Shown one piece after another: positions 25,600 through 34,545 of a stretch of DNA of 57,096 nucleotides. Under the pieces are notes generated by a model. That model ran no database searches and was not told where the DNA came from. It worked only from the letters and a program-made list of their open reading frames with translations. Source of the DNA: an uncultured Oscillospiraceae bacterium (lineage in GTDB: Bacteria > Bacillota > Clostridia > Oscillospirales > Oscillospiraceae); NCBI GenBank assembly GCA_934631005.1, contig CAKTXA010000016.1, positions 1 through 57,096 on the forward strand, in the 5' to 3' direction. The translations under genes were made by a program, and so were the position numbers. The first letter of the stretch is position 1. Every line of letters starts with the position of its first letter.

Positions 25600-25636
25600 A
25601 AAATCAGCCCGCGCCACCCCGGCGCGGGCTGATTTT
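25598..25636. terminator. Bidirectional terminator
   Basis: AAAAATCAGCCCGCGCC and its perfect complement ending GATTTTT flank a 4-base loop between convergent genes. It ends the MMPL operon on the plus strand and the sugar-dehydrogenase operon on the minus strand. Confidence 0.9.
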
Positions 25637-25646
25637 TGTGCTGTTT

Positions 25647-26684
25647 TCAAGCTTCGGAGACGTCAATGATGACCTTGAATGTCTTTTCCCTGCGGTTTAC
25701 GATCATGTCCAGAACATCCGGGATCTTTTCCAACGGGAAGTGATGCGACACCATGCCCTCGGTGCGGATCACGCCCCGTCCCATAAAGTCGATCATATCG
25801 CGGTAATCCTGCGGAACATACATCGTAGTACCGGAAAGCGACAGCTCGTGCTGCACAAAGTCCGGCAGCAGCGGAATGTTGAACTGCTTCTGCAGCACGC
25901 CGATCACAACGATCCGGCTGCCGCGGCGGGCGACCGCAAGAATGTTGTTGAGGACAAGCCCCTTTTCACCCACGCAGTCATAGAACACGTCAATATTCTT
26001 TTCGCTGCCGGTCAATCGGGTCAGGCCCTGCTTCAGATCTTCCTTGGCGACCTCGATCGTCCCCGTCGCGCCGAGGTTCTTTGCCAGCGCCAGACGATCT
26101 GTGTCCATATCCGCGATATAGACTTCCTTTGCGCCGAGCGCGAAGCAGCTCTGCATGCAGAACACACCGATCGGTCCGGCACCGACGATCAGGACACGGT
26201 CGCCGGGAACGATCTGTCCGCGCTTGGCGCCATGATAGGCGACACAGGCGGGCTCTACCATCGCAGCCTGCTCCAGCGTCATTGTTTCAGGGATCTCCAG
26301 CGCCATTTTGGCGTCGATGCAGAAATAATCGCACATGCCGCCGTCCGCTTCCGCGCCGGTGCATTTGAGCTCCTCGCAGAAATTGTAGATCTCATGCTTG
26401 CAGGCTTCGCAATGTCCGCAGACCTGATGCGGGATGATGGTCACGCGCTGACCGATCCGGGATGCGTCCACATGGCTGCCGACTGCGTCGATCACGCCGG
26501 ACAGCTCATGGCCGGGGACCATCGGATAGGTCACATAGGGATGCAGGCCCTTGTAGATCGTCGGGTCAGAGCCGCAGATACCGATTTTGCAGATGCGCAC
26601 ACGCGCCTCGTCCGCTGCCGGTTCGGGGATCGGCGCGTCGATCATGTGCATCTGATAGGGGGCTTCCAACAGTAATTTTCTCAT
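25647..26684 (-). CDS. Zinc-dependent medium-chain dehydrogenase (polyol/sugar type)
   Basis: The 345-aa protein is an MDR-family NAD(P)-dependent dehydrogenase. Catalytic zinc ligands C37 (GICGSD), H59 and E60 (GHE) are present, as are the four structural-zinc cysteines C89, C92, C95 and C103. The Rossmann motif VLIVGAGPIGVF lies near 170. Closest in style to sorbitol/threonine/galactitol dehydrogenases; the substrate cannot be read from the sequence. It is the last gene of the minus-strand sugar operon, 15 bases after the Gfo/Idh/MocA gene, so a polyol or sugar oxidation step in the same pathway is likely. Confidence 0.9.
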   Translation of the reverse strand: MRKLLLEAPYQMHMIDAPIPEPAADEARVRICKIGICGSDPTIYKGLHPYVTYPMVPGHELSGVIDAVGSHVDASRIGQRVTIIPHQVCGHCEACKHEIYNFCEELKCTGAEADGGMCDYFCIDAKMALEIPETMTLEQAAMVEPACVAYHGAKRGQIVPGDRVLIVGAGPIGVFCMQSCFALGAKEVYIADMDTDRLALAKNLGATGTIEVAKEDLKQGLTRLTGSEKNIDVFYDCVGEKGLVLNNILAVARRGSRIVVIGVLQKQFNIPLLPDFVQHELSLSGTTMYVPQDYRDMIDFMGRGVIRTEGMVSHHFPLEKIPDVLDMIVNRREKTFKVIIDVSEA

Positions 26685-26699
26685 ATATGGAACCTTCTT

Positions 26700-27833
26700 T
26701 CAATATTCTGGCTTGATGGCGCGCTGCTCCGCGTGGGACTGCAGTGCAGCCGTGATGAGCGCGTGTGACAAGTGTGTATGCTCCGGCTTGACACAGCCGA
26801 ACGGAAGCTCCTTCCCATCCAGCTCGGACATATACGCCGCCCACATCTGCAGGATGGAGTCGGAGAAGCCAAACTCAAAATTTTCACCCGTGATCGTCGG
26901 GAACAGTGTGCGGGAACCGACCAGCACGCGGCTCCAGGACTGGATCGGTCCATCGGCATAGAGGTAATGGAACGCATCCGGATCTTCCGAGGTGAAATAG
27001 ACGGATGCCTTCGTACCGTTGATCTTCAGATACCACTGATCCGTCGCGCCCGGCTCAATGCGCTTCGTTTCGAGCGTCATCGGGAACGCATAGCCGTCAT
27101 GCCGGACTGTGCAGAGCATGGTCGCGTTGTCCCAAGTGTCGCAGGGAGCGATACCGCCCTTGCCGTCCGGACGCTCGGTGATGATATTGCTGAGCACGGC
27201 ATAGACCGACTCCGGGATCCACCCGAGCGCGAAGGGAACGTGCTGCGTATGCAGGCCGAGATCGCCCATGCAGCCGTAAACGCCGTTCACACTGTTTTTG
27301 CGCTTCCAGTTGATCGGCTTGTTGGGATCGAGGTCGCTTGCGTGATTGAAAGCCGCCTTGACCTCAATGATCTGACCGAGCTTGCCGCTCTTGGCCCACT
27401 CGATCACCTTCTGGCAGGCGGGGAAGAACGGGAACTCACTGGCGCAGCGGCAAAAGACCTCCGGATGATTTTTGAGCGCTTCCAGAATCGCATCGTTCTG
27501 CGCCTTGTCCATACCGAACGGCTTTTCGCCCATCAGATGCTTTCCGGCATTGATAATATCACTGTAGACCTGCTGATGCAAGACGTGCGGGACGGCGCAG
27601 TAGACAGCTTCAATGTCCTCACAGGCCAGTAGATCATGGTAATCTGTAAAGTGATACTTGAGGCTCGGGAAGGCTTTGTCAAACCACTGGAAGGACGCGG
27701 GGTTCCTGTCGCAGACGCCGATGATCTCCGGCTTTGTGATCTCGTCCTGCAAATGGACCCAGCGAAGCGTTGCGCTGGCAAATTCCCGTCCCATCAGGCC
27801 GCAGCCGATGATACCGAATTTCATTGTTTTCAT
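26700..27833 (-). CDS. Gfo/Idh/MocA family oxidoreductase
   Basis: The 377-aa protein begins with a Rossmann motif (FGIIGCGLMGREF) and has the EKPFG signature at the family's conserved Lys (MGEKPFGMDK). The C-terminal beta-sheet domain of the fold follows. The family oxidises or reduces sugars, inositols and glycosides with NAD(P). Start chosen at 27833: GGAGGAG precedes it and the ATGA overlaps the stop of the DUF4432 gene, giving translational coupling. In this locus it probably acts on the sugar released by the GH36 enzymes or a derivative; this is inference. Confidence 0.92.
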   Translation of the reverse strand: MKTMKFGIIGCGLMGREFASATLRWVHLQDEITKPEIIGVCDRNPASFQWFDKAFPSLKYHFTDYHDLLACEDIEAVYCAVPHVLHQQVYSDIINAGKHLMGEKPFGMDKAQNDAILEALKNHPEVFCRCASEFPFFPACQKVIEWAKSGKLGQIIEVKAAFNHASDLDPNKPINWKRKNSVNGVYGCMGDLGLHTQHVPFALGWIPESVYAVLSNIITERPDGKGGIAPCDTWDNATMLCTVRHDGYAFPMTLETKRIEPGATDQWYLKINGTKASVYFTSEDPDAFHYLYADGPIQSWSRVLVGSRTLFPTITGENFEFGFSDSILQMWAAYMSELDGKELPFGCVKPEHTHLSHALITAALQSHAEQRAIKPEY

Positions 27834-28915
27834 ATGCTTTCTCCTCCGATCTCCTGCTCCGCCTGGCGGATCGCGGCTTCGCCGTCGAGGATCTCCAGCT
27901 CGATATGCGTCTGGTGGATCTCGCCCGGCTGCAAATACTGGAGCGTTCCGCGCTCCTTTGCCGCCAACCGTCCGATCGGGTTCGTGTTGCCGGGCTCCAG
28001 GCCGAGGACATATTCTCCCTCGGCGAGCATTTTCCATTCTGTCAGGCAGGGCAGCTCGTTTTTGTCGAAGCGCAGGACCGCGCCGAGTTTCAACGAATCA
28101 TTGACCAGTGCGATGCGGACACTTCCATCTGCATCCGCGTGCAGGTCATGGAAGTAGCAACGCTCATCGCGCAGGTGCATCGGCTCGTGGAAGCTGGCGT
28201 ATTGTGCGATCTCCGCCTGCGCCGTCTCATCCGCGCCGCGCACGGCGTCCGAACGGACGACCAGACGGCTCTGCGGACTGAGCAGCGGATAGCCGAAATT
28301 CATGTGGTAGAGCAGCATGAACGGCTCCGCTGTATGGCCCTCGTTTTCGATCACATCGTGGATGTGCAGCTTCGGTTCGCCGAGCACGGCTGTGATCGTC
28401 CGCCGCAGCGTCAGATCCTCCCCGTGGACAGCGCTCTGGCGCATCAGGCCCTGCACCGTCATCACATAGCGCCCATTGATCCACTCACTCTTGCAGCAGA
28501 CCTCATTGGCGGGGATATGCGTCAGACGCCCATGCAGGCCGAAGCTTTGCAGGCCGAATATCCGCCGCTCATCCTGACACGGTCCGCCGACGTTGGAAAA
28601 GCCGCAGGTCGTCAGCATGCCGGCGTGGAAGCTGCGGAGCCATTCCATGCCCTGCTGCTCCAGATAGGAAGCGTCGGTGATCTCCGCCTTGGACATGTAG
28701 CTGACTGGGACGCCCTTGTAGCGCGCCCACGCCAGGTCCAGGCACCGTCCGGGCAGGACGGTAAAGTCAAAGCCCGTGCCGGTCACAACATCGACCGCCT
28801 CCACGCCCTTCGCGCGCCCTTCGGCAAATGTGTACCGCTTCAGCCCGCCGAGCTGAGAGACGGAGCCCATATATTTCAGCAGCGTCTGTTTGCTCAGGTC
28901 ATCATTCCAGTTCAT
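27830..28915 (-). CDS. DUF4432 / aldose-1-epimerase-like protein
   Basis: The 361-aa protein matches DUF4432, a branch of the galactose-mutarotase fold: DFTVLPGRCLDLAWARYKG near the N-terminus, FHAGMLTTCGFSNVG, LHGRLTHIPA, and an ENEGHTAEPFMLLYHMNFGYPLL block typical of the sugar-binding cleft. Probable role: interconversion of anomers or a related epimerisation of the imported sugar. The second ATG (28915) is preferred, because AGGAGG abuts the first one at 28921. It follows the kinase by 20 bases and overlaps the next gene by 4. Confidence 0.85.
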   Translation of the reverse strand: MNWNDDLSKQTLLKYMGSVSQLGGLKRYTFAEGRAKGVEAVDVVTGTGFDFTVLPGRCLDLAWARYKGVPVSYMSKAEITDASYLEQQGMEWLRSFHAGMLTTCGFSNVGGPCQDERRIFGLQSFGLHGRLTHIPANEVCCKSEWINGRYVMTVQGLMRQSAVHGEDLTLRRTITAVLGEPKLHIHDVIENEGHTAEPFMLLYHMNFGYPLLSPQSRLVVRSDAVRGADETAQAEIAQYASFHEPMHLRDERCYFHDLHADADGSVRIALVNDSLKLGAVLRFDKNELPCLTEWKMLAEGEYVLGLEPGNTNPIGRLAAKERGTLQYLQPGEIHQTHIELEILDGEAAIRQAEQEIGGESI

Positions 28916-28935
28916 AATCATCCTCCTGTGTTTTG

Positions 28936-30414
28936 TCAGTCCAGCAGTCCGGGGCAGTGCAGCGCAAGATACTGTGCTTTCTGGGCGCGATAGCGATCAG
29001 GCTGCGCCGGAAGGTATGTCCTGACCGTCGTTTGAAGCCTGCCGCGGGCCTCGTCCGCGTCGCGGAAGATCCCTGCACCAAGACCTGCCAGCATCGCAGC
29101 GCCAAGGCAGGAGGCCTCCGCGCCGCTCTGCATGGCGGTAACGGGCTTTCCCGTAATGTCCGCGCGCAGCTGCATCCACGCCGCCGAGCGCGTACCGCCG
29201 CCGGACATGGTCAGCCCCCCGATCGGGCCCGTCAGCTTTTCCAGCACGCGCACGTTCAGATCCAGCTCGCAGCATGTTCCCTCGAGAACGGCTTTATACA
29301 GGCCGGCTCTTGTGGCATTTGCCGTCAGACCGCTGATCTTCGCGGCCGCGTGCTCCGACCATTCCGGGTTCATCGCGCCGAAAATGTGCGGCGTAAAGCA
29401 GATCCCGGTCGGGTCGTCCCTCCATTGACTTTCCATGTGGGCATAGATCCCGGATCCAAGGCGCTGCATCAGCTCGGTGCAGAACGTATCGAGATACCAC
29501 TTGACCATCATGCCGGAGACGAAGAATGCGAGCGTTGCATAGCGCTCCGGCAGAACGTGGCAGTAGGAATTCAGCCCATAGCGGAAGCCGTCCGGCGTAT
29601 TGAGCGGCTGCGCCGTTGACAGTACCGCGCACTCATAGGAACCGGCCGACACCGGCAGAATGTGTTCGCCGCCGCCGATCGCAAGCGCTGCGCAGGGCTG
29701 ATCGTGCCCGCCTGCGACCAGCAGCACCGGCTCTGTCAGCCCGAGGGAAGCGGCAAGCGAACGGGACATTTCGCCGATGACGGTCCCGGCGCAGACGGCT
29801 TTGGAAAACAGCTCCGGCGAAACATCCGCCGCTTCAAAAACAGTCTTGGACCAGTGATGCCGGCGAACATCAAAGCCGCCGAAGCGGGATGCAATGGAGC
29901 GGTCCATTGTGCCGGGGCAGCCGAGGATGCGATAGACGTAGTCGTTTGCCGTGTCGTAATGCACGGTGCGCCGTGCAAGCTCCGGCTGCCGCCGCTGCAG
30001 GTACATCACCTTCGGAACCGGGAATTGCGGGTGCATTTTGGCCCCGGTGATCGAGTAGATCGCCTCCTGCCCCAGCCGCTTTATCAGCTCGTCAGAGTCC
30101 GCCTGACCGCGGCGGTCCATGCTGAGCATGGCGTCCGCCAGCGGTTTTCCGTCTGTGCCGATCGGGATCAGCGTTTCGCCGTGTGAGCTGACGGCGATCG
30201 CACGGATCGGATCATCCTTGCATCTTGCGGCCAGCGCGGCGACGATCGTTTTGACGCTGTTTTCAAAGCAGGCGGGGGACAGCTCGGCCTTTGCGCCGTC
30301 CAGCCGGACGGCGGCATCATAGGCGCACTGCTCCTGCGCCAGAATGCGCCCGTCCGCCGCAAGCACAACGCCCTTGCAGGTGGAGGTGCCGACATCCAGA
30401 CCGAGGACGCTCAT
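28936..30414 (-). CDS. FGGY-family carbohydrate kinase
   Basis: The 492-aa protein starts LGLDVGTSTCKGVVL (phosphate-1 motif) and has GGHDQPCAALAIGGG and the FGGY-like C-terminal GGTRSAAWMQLRADI block of the xylulo/fuculo/glycerol kinase family. It should phosphorylate a ketose or polyol with ATP, plausibly the product of the FucI-type isomerase encoded on the other arm. The start at 30414 has GAGG 8 bases upstream, and a 15-codon leader ORF with a better ribosome binding site ends at exactly this ATG (ATGA overlap). The substrate is undetermined. Confidence 0.9.
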   Translation of the reverse strand: MSVLGLDVGTSTCKGVVLAADGRILAQEQCAYDAAVRLDGAKAELSPACFENSVKTIVAALAARCKDDPIRAIAVSSHGETLIPIGTDGKPLADAMLSMDRRGQADSDELIKRLGQEAIYSITGAKMHPQFPVPKVMYLQRRQPELARRTVHYDTANDYVYRILGCPGTMDRSIASRFGGFDVRRHHWSKTVFEAADVSPELFSKAVCAGTVIGEMSRSLAASLGLTEPVLLVAGGHDQPCAALAIGGGEHILPVSAGSYECAVLSTAQPLNTPDGFRYGLNSYCHVLPERYATLAFFVSGMMVKWYLDTFCTELMQRLGSGIYAHMESQWRDDPTGICFTPHIFGAMNPEWSEHAAAKISGLTANATRAGLYKAVLEGTCCELDLNVRVLEKLTGPIGGLTMSGGGTRSAAWMQLRADITGKPVTAMQSGAEASCLGAAMLAGLGAGIFRDADEARGRLQTTVRTYLPAQPDRYRAQKAQYLALHCPGLLD

Positions 30415-30458
30415 CTGACGCACCTCGAACGGCGCGCGACAGTGATTTCTTTTTGCAT
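30411..30458 (-). CDS. Possible 15-codon leader peptide before the kinase
   Basis: An ATG preceded by AAAGGAG (7 bases away) opens a 15-codon reading frame rich in basic residues (MQKEITVARRSRCVR) whose TGA overlaps the kinase ATG as ATGA. This would couple kinase translation to the leader. It could also be chance, or the remnant of a frameshifted kinase N-terminus. Confidence 0.35.
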   Translation of the reverse strand: MQKEITVARRSRCVR

Positions 30459-30480
30459 GGCAGTTCTCCTTTCTCAAATA

Positions 30481-30492
30481 TGAAACGCTTCA
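30481..30492. promoter_or_regulatory. LacI-type operator before the kinase
   Basis: TGAAACGCTTCA, a near-perfect 12-bp palindrome with central CG, lies 22 bases upstream of the leader ORF start and downstream of the first LacI-family gene. It probably controls the kinase operon and differs in sequence from the two operators at 32722 and 32946. Confidence 0.5.
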
Positions 30493-30523
30493 TTTTTAGC
30501 GTAAAATGAATGACCGCGCCCGG

Positions 30524-31570
30524 TCACTCACTTTGCGGATGCAGTTTTCGCTCGATCGCGCTGTAGAGCAGCAGACTGGCGGGGATCCGGACCTCGCGGC
30601 CGCAGACGGCTCCGTCGGTCAGATAGCGGTAAAGCCGGTCGACGGCGGACGCGCCGATCTGCTCCAGATGCTGATCCAGCACGCCGATCACGACGCCGCT
30701 CTCGATATAGGGCTGCAGGCCCTCCGGCAGGTCGGTCGCGATGACACGGATCGTGCCCTGCCGCCCGCTGTCACAGATCGCCCTGCACACGGCGACTGAG
30801 TTTCCGGTCGCGGCATAGATCAGCTGCAGATTCTGGTTCTGCCGGATCAGATTGCAGGCAAGCATATACGCCAGCTGCGAATCGTCCTGCGTTTCCAGCA
30901 CGCGCACGGAATGGATGCCGAAATCCACGCTGCGCGCGCAGAAGCCGGACGCCTTGAGATGATGCTCCGTAACGTCCTTATTGCCGACAAAAACCGCGCA
31001 GCCGGAACCGGGCGGCAGCAGAAGCGCGGCAAGCTCCGCGGCGGTCCGGCCGGAGAGCGTGGCGTCCATGCTGACGCAGGCCAGCCGCTTGAGATCCGGA
31101 ATGTCCGACAGCAGCAGGACGATCGGGATCCGGCAGCTTTTGAGCAGCGAGAGCACCGTTTCATTTCTCCCGATGCAGTGCATCGGGCCGAGCAGCATCC
31201 CGTCTACGCCGCGCTCGGAAAAATAGTTCAGACAGTCGGCGATGCTCTCATCGTCGTCGAATTTTGTGTAATAGCGGTAGACCGCGCTGACACGGTAGTC
31301 GGCCAGCGACTCGACTACCTGCGCGATCCCGCGCTTCATGGGATCAAAATACTCGTCAAAGGCGGACGGCAGCATAACGCCCAGCAAAATGGGCTTGTGC
31401 GCCAGCCTGCGTGCCGCCTGATTGACATTATAGTCCAGCGCCTGAATGGCCGTCTGCACGGCCAGCCGGTTCTGCTCCTTTACGGTCGGGTCGCCGCGAA
31501 GCACCTTGCTGACCGTTCCGAGTGACACACCGGCGGAGCCGGCGATCTCACGCATTGTTACTTTTGGCAC
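30524..31570 (-). CDS. LacI-family transcriptional regulator
   Basis: The 348-aa protein starts at a GTG (31570) with GAGG upstream. The N-terminal helix-turn-helix reads VTMREIAGSAGVSLGTVSKVLRG and the hinge helix NQAARRLAHKP. The C-terminal ~280 residues have the periplasmic-binding-protein fold of sugar-responsive repressors. It lies 43 bases after the second LacI gene on the same strand and upstream of the sugar kinase. The TGAAACGCTTCA palindrome directly after it is its best candidate operator. Confidence 0.93.
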   Translation of the reverse strand: MPKVTMREIAGSAGVSLGTVSKVLRGDPTVKEQNRLAVQTAIQALDYNVNQAARRLAHKPILLGVMLPSAFDEYFDPMKRGIAQVVESLADYRVSAVYRYYTKFDDDESIADCLNYFSERGVDGMLLGPMHCIGRNETVLSLLKSCRIPIVLLLSDIPDLKRLACVSMDATLSGRTAAELAALLLPPGSGCAVFVGNKDVTEHHLKASGFCARSVDFGIHSVRVLETQDDSQLAYMLACNLIRQNQNLQLIYAATGNSVAVCRAICDSGRQGTIRVIATDLPEGLQPYIESGVVIGVLDQHLEQIGASAVDRLYRYLTDGAVCGREVRIPASLLLYSAIERKLHPQSE

Positions 31571-31613
31571 GGTACACCTCGCTCAAATATTCGGAATATG
31601 CCACCGCCCGGCG

Positions 31614-32669
31614 TCAGAGCCTCGTCACAGGCTGCGCCGAGTCGGGATCCAGAAGGTTGTTACGCAGCAGGACCGTCGGCGCGATCAGGCACTGCCCAGC
31701 CAGCGTGTGCTTTGTGATGTAGTCATAGCATAGCAGAACGGCCTGCTCGCCCTGCGAGGCGGGGTTCTGAAAGATCACGGCGTTGATCTGCCGGTCGCGG
31801 ACATACGGCATCAGTTCATCGAAAAGGTCTGTGACGATCAGCTTGATGCCGCGCGTCTGCTCGCTTTGCTGCAGTACCTCGCAGATGGCCACGGAGTTGC
31901 CGGTCGCCACAAAAACGCCCTGGATATTGGGGATCTCCTGAAGGGCCTTTTTGATCAGATACGCCGCGATCTGCGGCTCGTCCTGTGTCTCATAGCTGCC
32001 GACCAAATGGCGGCCGCCCTCCAGTTCTTCGCAAAAGCCGCTGATCTTTTCCGTGTGCTCACGCAGGCTTTTGTCGCCGATGAAGGCCAGCAGATTGGAG
32101 CCCTCGGGCGTCAGATAGTTCATCATCTCGCCCGCGAGCCTGCCCGCGAGGATCGCGTTTACGCGGATGCAGGCCGTGCGCAGCTCCGGCTGAAAATCGT
32201 TGCCGACCAGAAACACCGGGATCTCATGTGCTTTCAGCTCCCGCAGCAGCGCTTCGCAGTCCGTCACGGACGCCGGGCACAGAATCACCGCGTCTACCTG
32301 CTCCTCGATGAACTGGAATACGATGCTCGAGAGCTCATCGGAGGAATACAGGCTCGAAAACGTGTGAAAGTCGCCGCTGACATTATAATCGCGCAGCGAA
32401 TCGAGCGCGTGCTCCATACCGCGGATCAGCTCGCCGTAATACTGCGCCCAGACAGCCGGGTAAGTGATGCCGATGCGGATGGGCTTGCGCGCGAGACTCT
32501 GCGCCGTGCGGTTGACGCGGTAGCCCATGGAGAGTGCCGTATCGTAGATGCGGTTGCGCAGAGCGTCGCTGATGCCGCGCTTTCCGGAAAGCGCCTTGCT
32601 GACCGTTCCGGGGGAGATCTGCAGCTCGCTGGCGATGTCTTTGACTGTGATTCGTCTGAAATCGTCCAT
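31614..32669 (-). CDS. LacI-family transcriptional regulator
   Basis: The 351-aa protein starts at 32669 (MDDFRRITVKDIASELQIS), where the conserved HTH begins; AAGGACAAGG lies upstream. HTH: VKDIASELQISPGTVSKALSGKRG; hinge NRTAQSLARKP. The periplasmic-binding-like effector domain follows. It is transcribed divergently from the plus-strand alpha-galactoside operon. Its own promoter and the divergent promoter each have a copy of the same palindromic operator, which implies that it represses both arms and itself until its sugar is present. Confidence 0.93.
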   Translation of the reverse strand: MDDFRRITVKDIASELQISPGTVSKALSGKRGISDALRNRIYDTALSMGYRVNRTAQSLARKPIRIGITYPAVWAQYYGELIRGMEHALDSLRDYNVSGDFHTFSSLYSSDELSSIVFQFIEEQVDAVILCPASVTDCEALLRELKAHEIPVFLVGNDFQPELRTACIRVNAILAGRLAGEMMNYLTPEGSNLLAFIGDKSLREHTEKISGFCEELEGGRHLVGSYETQDEPQIAAYLIKKALQEIPNIQGVFVATGNSVAICEVLQQSEQTRGIKLIVTDLFDELMPYVRDRQINAVIFQNPASQGEQAVLLCYDYITKHTLAGQCLIAPTVLLRNNLLDPDSAQPVTRL

Positions 32670-32721
32670 AAATTTTAGAATACCTTGTCCTTTGCATCCG
32701 TATGATCCCCTTGACGACCCG

Positions 32722-32805
32722 ATATGGAATACGTTTTTTATTCCGTCGGACGGGGAAAACAACTGCGTTTTGTGCATTATAATATAATAATTGGTAAAAA
32801 GTCAA
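32722..32805 (-). promoter_or_regulatory. Promoter and operator A of the LacI gene (minus arm)
   Basis: On the minus strand TTGACT (32800-32805), 18-bp spacer, TATAAT (32776-32781). Operator A, ATATGGAATACGTTTT (32722-32737), lies about 30-45 bases after the start site, in a road-block position. Confidence 0.75.
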
Positions 32806-32909
32806 GAGCCTGATTCCGGAAAGCGGCGGAAAAGCAGGACAGCTATGGAAAAATTTCTGCCGGAGCAGTGGGGCGTTTGAGCAAAATGCAATATTATTGC
32901 AGATTTTTG

Positions 32910-32961
32910 TTGACAGCTTTTTTGCATTGTGGTAGAATCGGACATGGAAAACGTATTCCAT
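32910..32961 (+). promoter_or_regulatory. Promoter and operator B of the alpha-galactoside operon
   Basis: TTGACA (32910-32915), 17-bp spacer, TAGAAT (32933-32938). Directly after it lies ATGGAAAACGTATTCCAT (32944-32961), a palindrome with central CG that contains the same 16-bp sequence as operator A in inverse orientation (ATATGGAATACGTTTT). Repressor binding would block the start site. Confidence 0.82.
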
Positions 32962-33044
32962 ATGGAGACGACCGAAGTGGCAGGACTCAAAAACCGCCGC
33001 CTGTAGCGGTCACATTTGGATATGGAGAACAAAGGAGAATGAGC

Positions 33045-34466
33045 ATGCAGAAAGTAAAAATCGGATTTGTTCCCTCTACGTGGGAATCGTGGGATGGAAG
33101 CGCTTATACGGGCAAGCTCGCTGGGAAAATGCGTGCGCGCTGTCTGGAAGCGTTTGCGAAGATCCCCGGTCTGGAGATCGTGGTTCCCTCGGAGGAGCTG
33201 ACGCAGGACGGCTGTGTCGGCACCGTGGAGGAGGGCATGAAGGCGGCCGACCTGTTTAACAAAGAAAACGTGCAGGGCCTCATCATCGGCAATATGAATT
33301 TTGGCTTTGAAACGGCCATCGGCGCGATGCTGTCCAAGATCCGCAAGGATATGCCCGTGCTGCATTTTGCCACTCGCAGTGGCCCGTTCTCCCCGCAGGG
33401 CAATCGCGCCAACGATACCTGGTGCGGCCAGTTTATGACCTGTTCCGCGCTCAAGCGCCGCGGCTTCAAGTTTGAGCACATCATCACCTGCAACCCCGAA
33501 GACGAAATCTTCGCCAGCAAGGTCGAGACCTTTACGCGCGCCTGCAACGCCATTTCCCGCTTTGTCGGTATGCGCATCCTGCAGGTCGGTACCCGTCCGA
33601 CCGGCTTTGAATCCGAATTTTTCAGCGAAGAAGGGCTGATGCGCAACTTCAGCCAGGTTCTCGTCCCCGTCGATCTGGCGACGGCGTATGAGAGAATGGA
33701 CGCGCTGACTGCCGAAAACCCGGAGGTGCAGCGTATTGCCAAGGAGATCCGCGGCGGGGCCGATCTGATCACGGATGAAACGCCGAACTCCATTGTCAAT
33801 CAGGCGCGCTTTGAGAGAATGCTCGTCGAGCTGGCCGAGGAATACCACTGCAACACGATCGCTTCGAGCTGCTGGGAATCCCTGCAGCACCGGTACGGCA
33901 TCGCGGCCTGCTCCACGTTCTCGCGTCTGAACTCGCAGGGCTATTCTGTGGGCTGCGAGGTCGACGTGATGGGCGCGATTACCATGAGCATCATGAACAG
34001 CTGCGCGCTGGGCATGATCCCCGCCGATTTCATCGACTGGACTGATCTGCATCCCACCGAGCCGAACGTCTGGCTGGCTTGGCACTGCGGCAACGCAGCC
34101 TGCGAACTGTGTGCCAGCAACAGCAAGACCCACCTGATGATGAACGAGCGTCTCGGTCTCTGGGGGCCGTATTGCTACGGCTCTATGGAGTTCCGTATGA
34201 AGGACGGCCCGGTCACCTGCGCCCGCATGGTCGAATACGACGGCAAATATTCCATCTTCTATGGCACCGGCGAGTCCATCGACATCGGCCCGATGACCAG
34301 AGGCGCCTACGCCTGGATCAAGGTCAACGACGTTGCTGACTGGGAACAGAAGATGATCGAGGTCGGCTGTGTCCATCATGGTGTGCTGATCCACGACGCC
34401 AAGGTCGCCGATGCGCTTGCAATGTTCTGCAAGTTCATGGGGATCGAAGCCGTCCGGGGCGCGTAA
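33045..34466 (+). CDS. FucI/AraA-superfamily sugar isomerase
   Basis: The 473-aa protein is shorter than FucI (~590 aa) but has the superfamily's C-terminal fold. Expected metal and catalytic residues are present: the Glu and Asp of GCEVDVMGAITM, and the HH of VHHGVLIHD. The block GPVTCARMVEYDGKYSIFYG and the TRGAYAWIKV segment are also typical. It should interconvert an aldose and a ketose (L-fucose, D-arabinose, L-arabinose or D-galactose type). Start at 33045: AAAGGAG is 7 bases upstream; the ATG at 33039 abuts it. It is the first gene of the plus arm. Confidence 0.85.
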   Translation: MQKVKIGFVPSTWESWDGSAYTGKLAGKMRARCLEAFAKIPGLEIVVPSEELTQDGCVGTVEEGMKAADLFNKENVQGLIIGNMNFGFETAIGAMLSKIRKDMPVLHFATRSGPFSPQGNRANDTWCGQFMTCSALKRRGFKFEHIITCNPEDEIFASKVETFTRACNAISRFVGMRILQVGTRPTGFESEFFSEEGLMRNFSQVLVPVDLATAYERMDALTAENPEVQRIAKEIRGGADLITDETPNSIVNQARFERMLVELAEEYHCNTIASSCWESLQHRYGIAACSTFSRLNSQGYSVGCEVDVMGAITMSIMNSCALGMIPADFIDWTDLHPTEPNVWLAWHCGNAACELCASNSKTHLMMNERLGLWGPYCYGSMEFRMKDGPVTCARMVEYDGKYSIFYGTGESIDIGPMTRGAYAWIKVNDVADWEQKMIEVGCVHHGVLIHDAKVADALAMFCKFMGIEAVRGA

Positions 34467-34545
34467 GCGCAGCCGGAACGCAAATACCTGCGTTTTCAAT
34501 TGCCCGGAGGGCGTATTCAATAAAAACACAAATGGAGGGTTTCCC

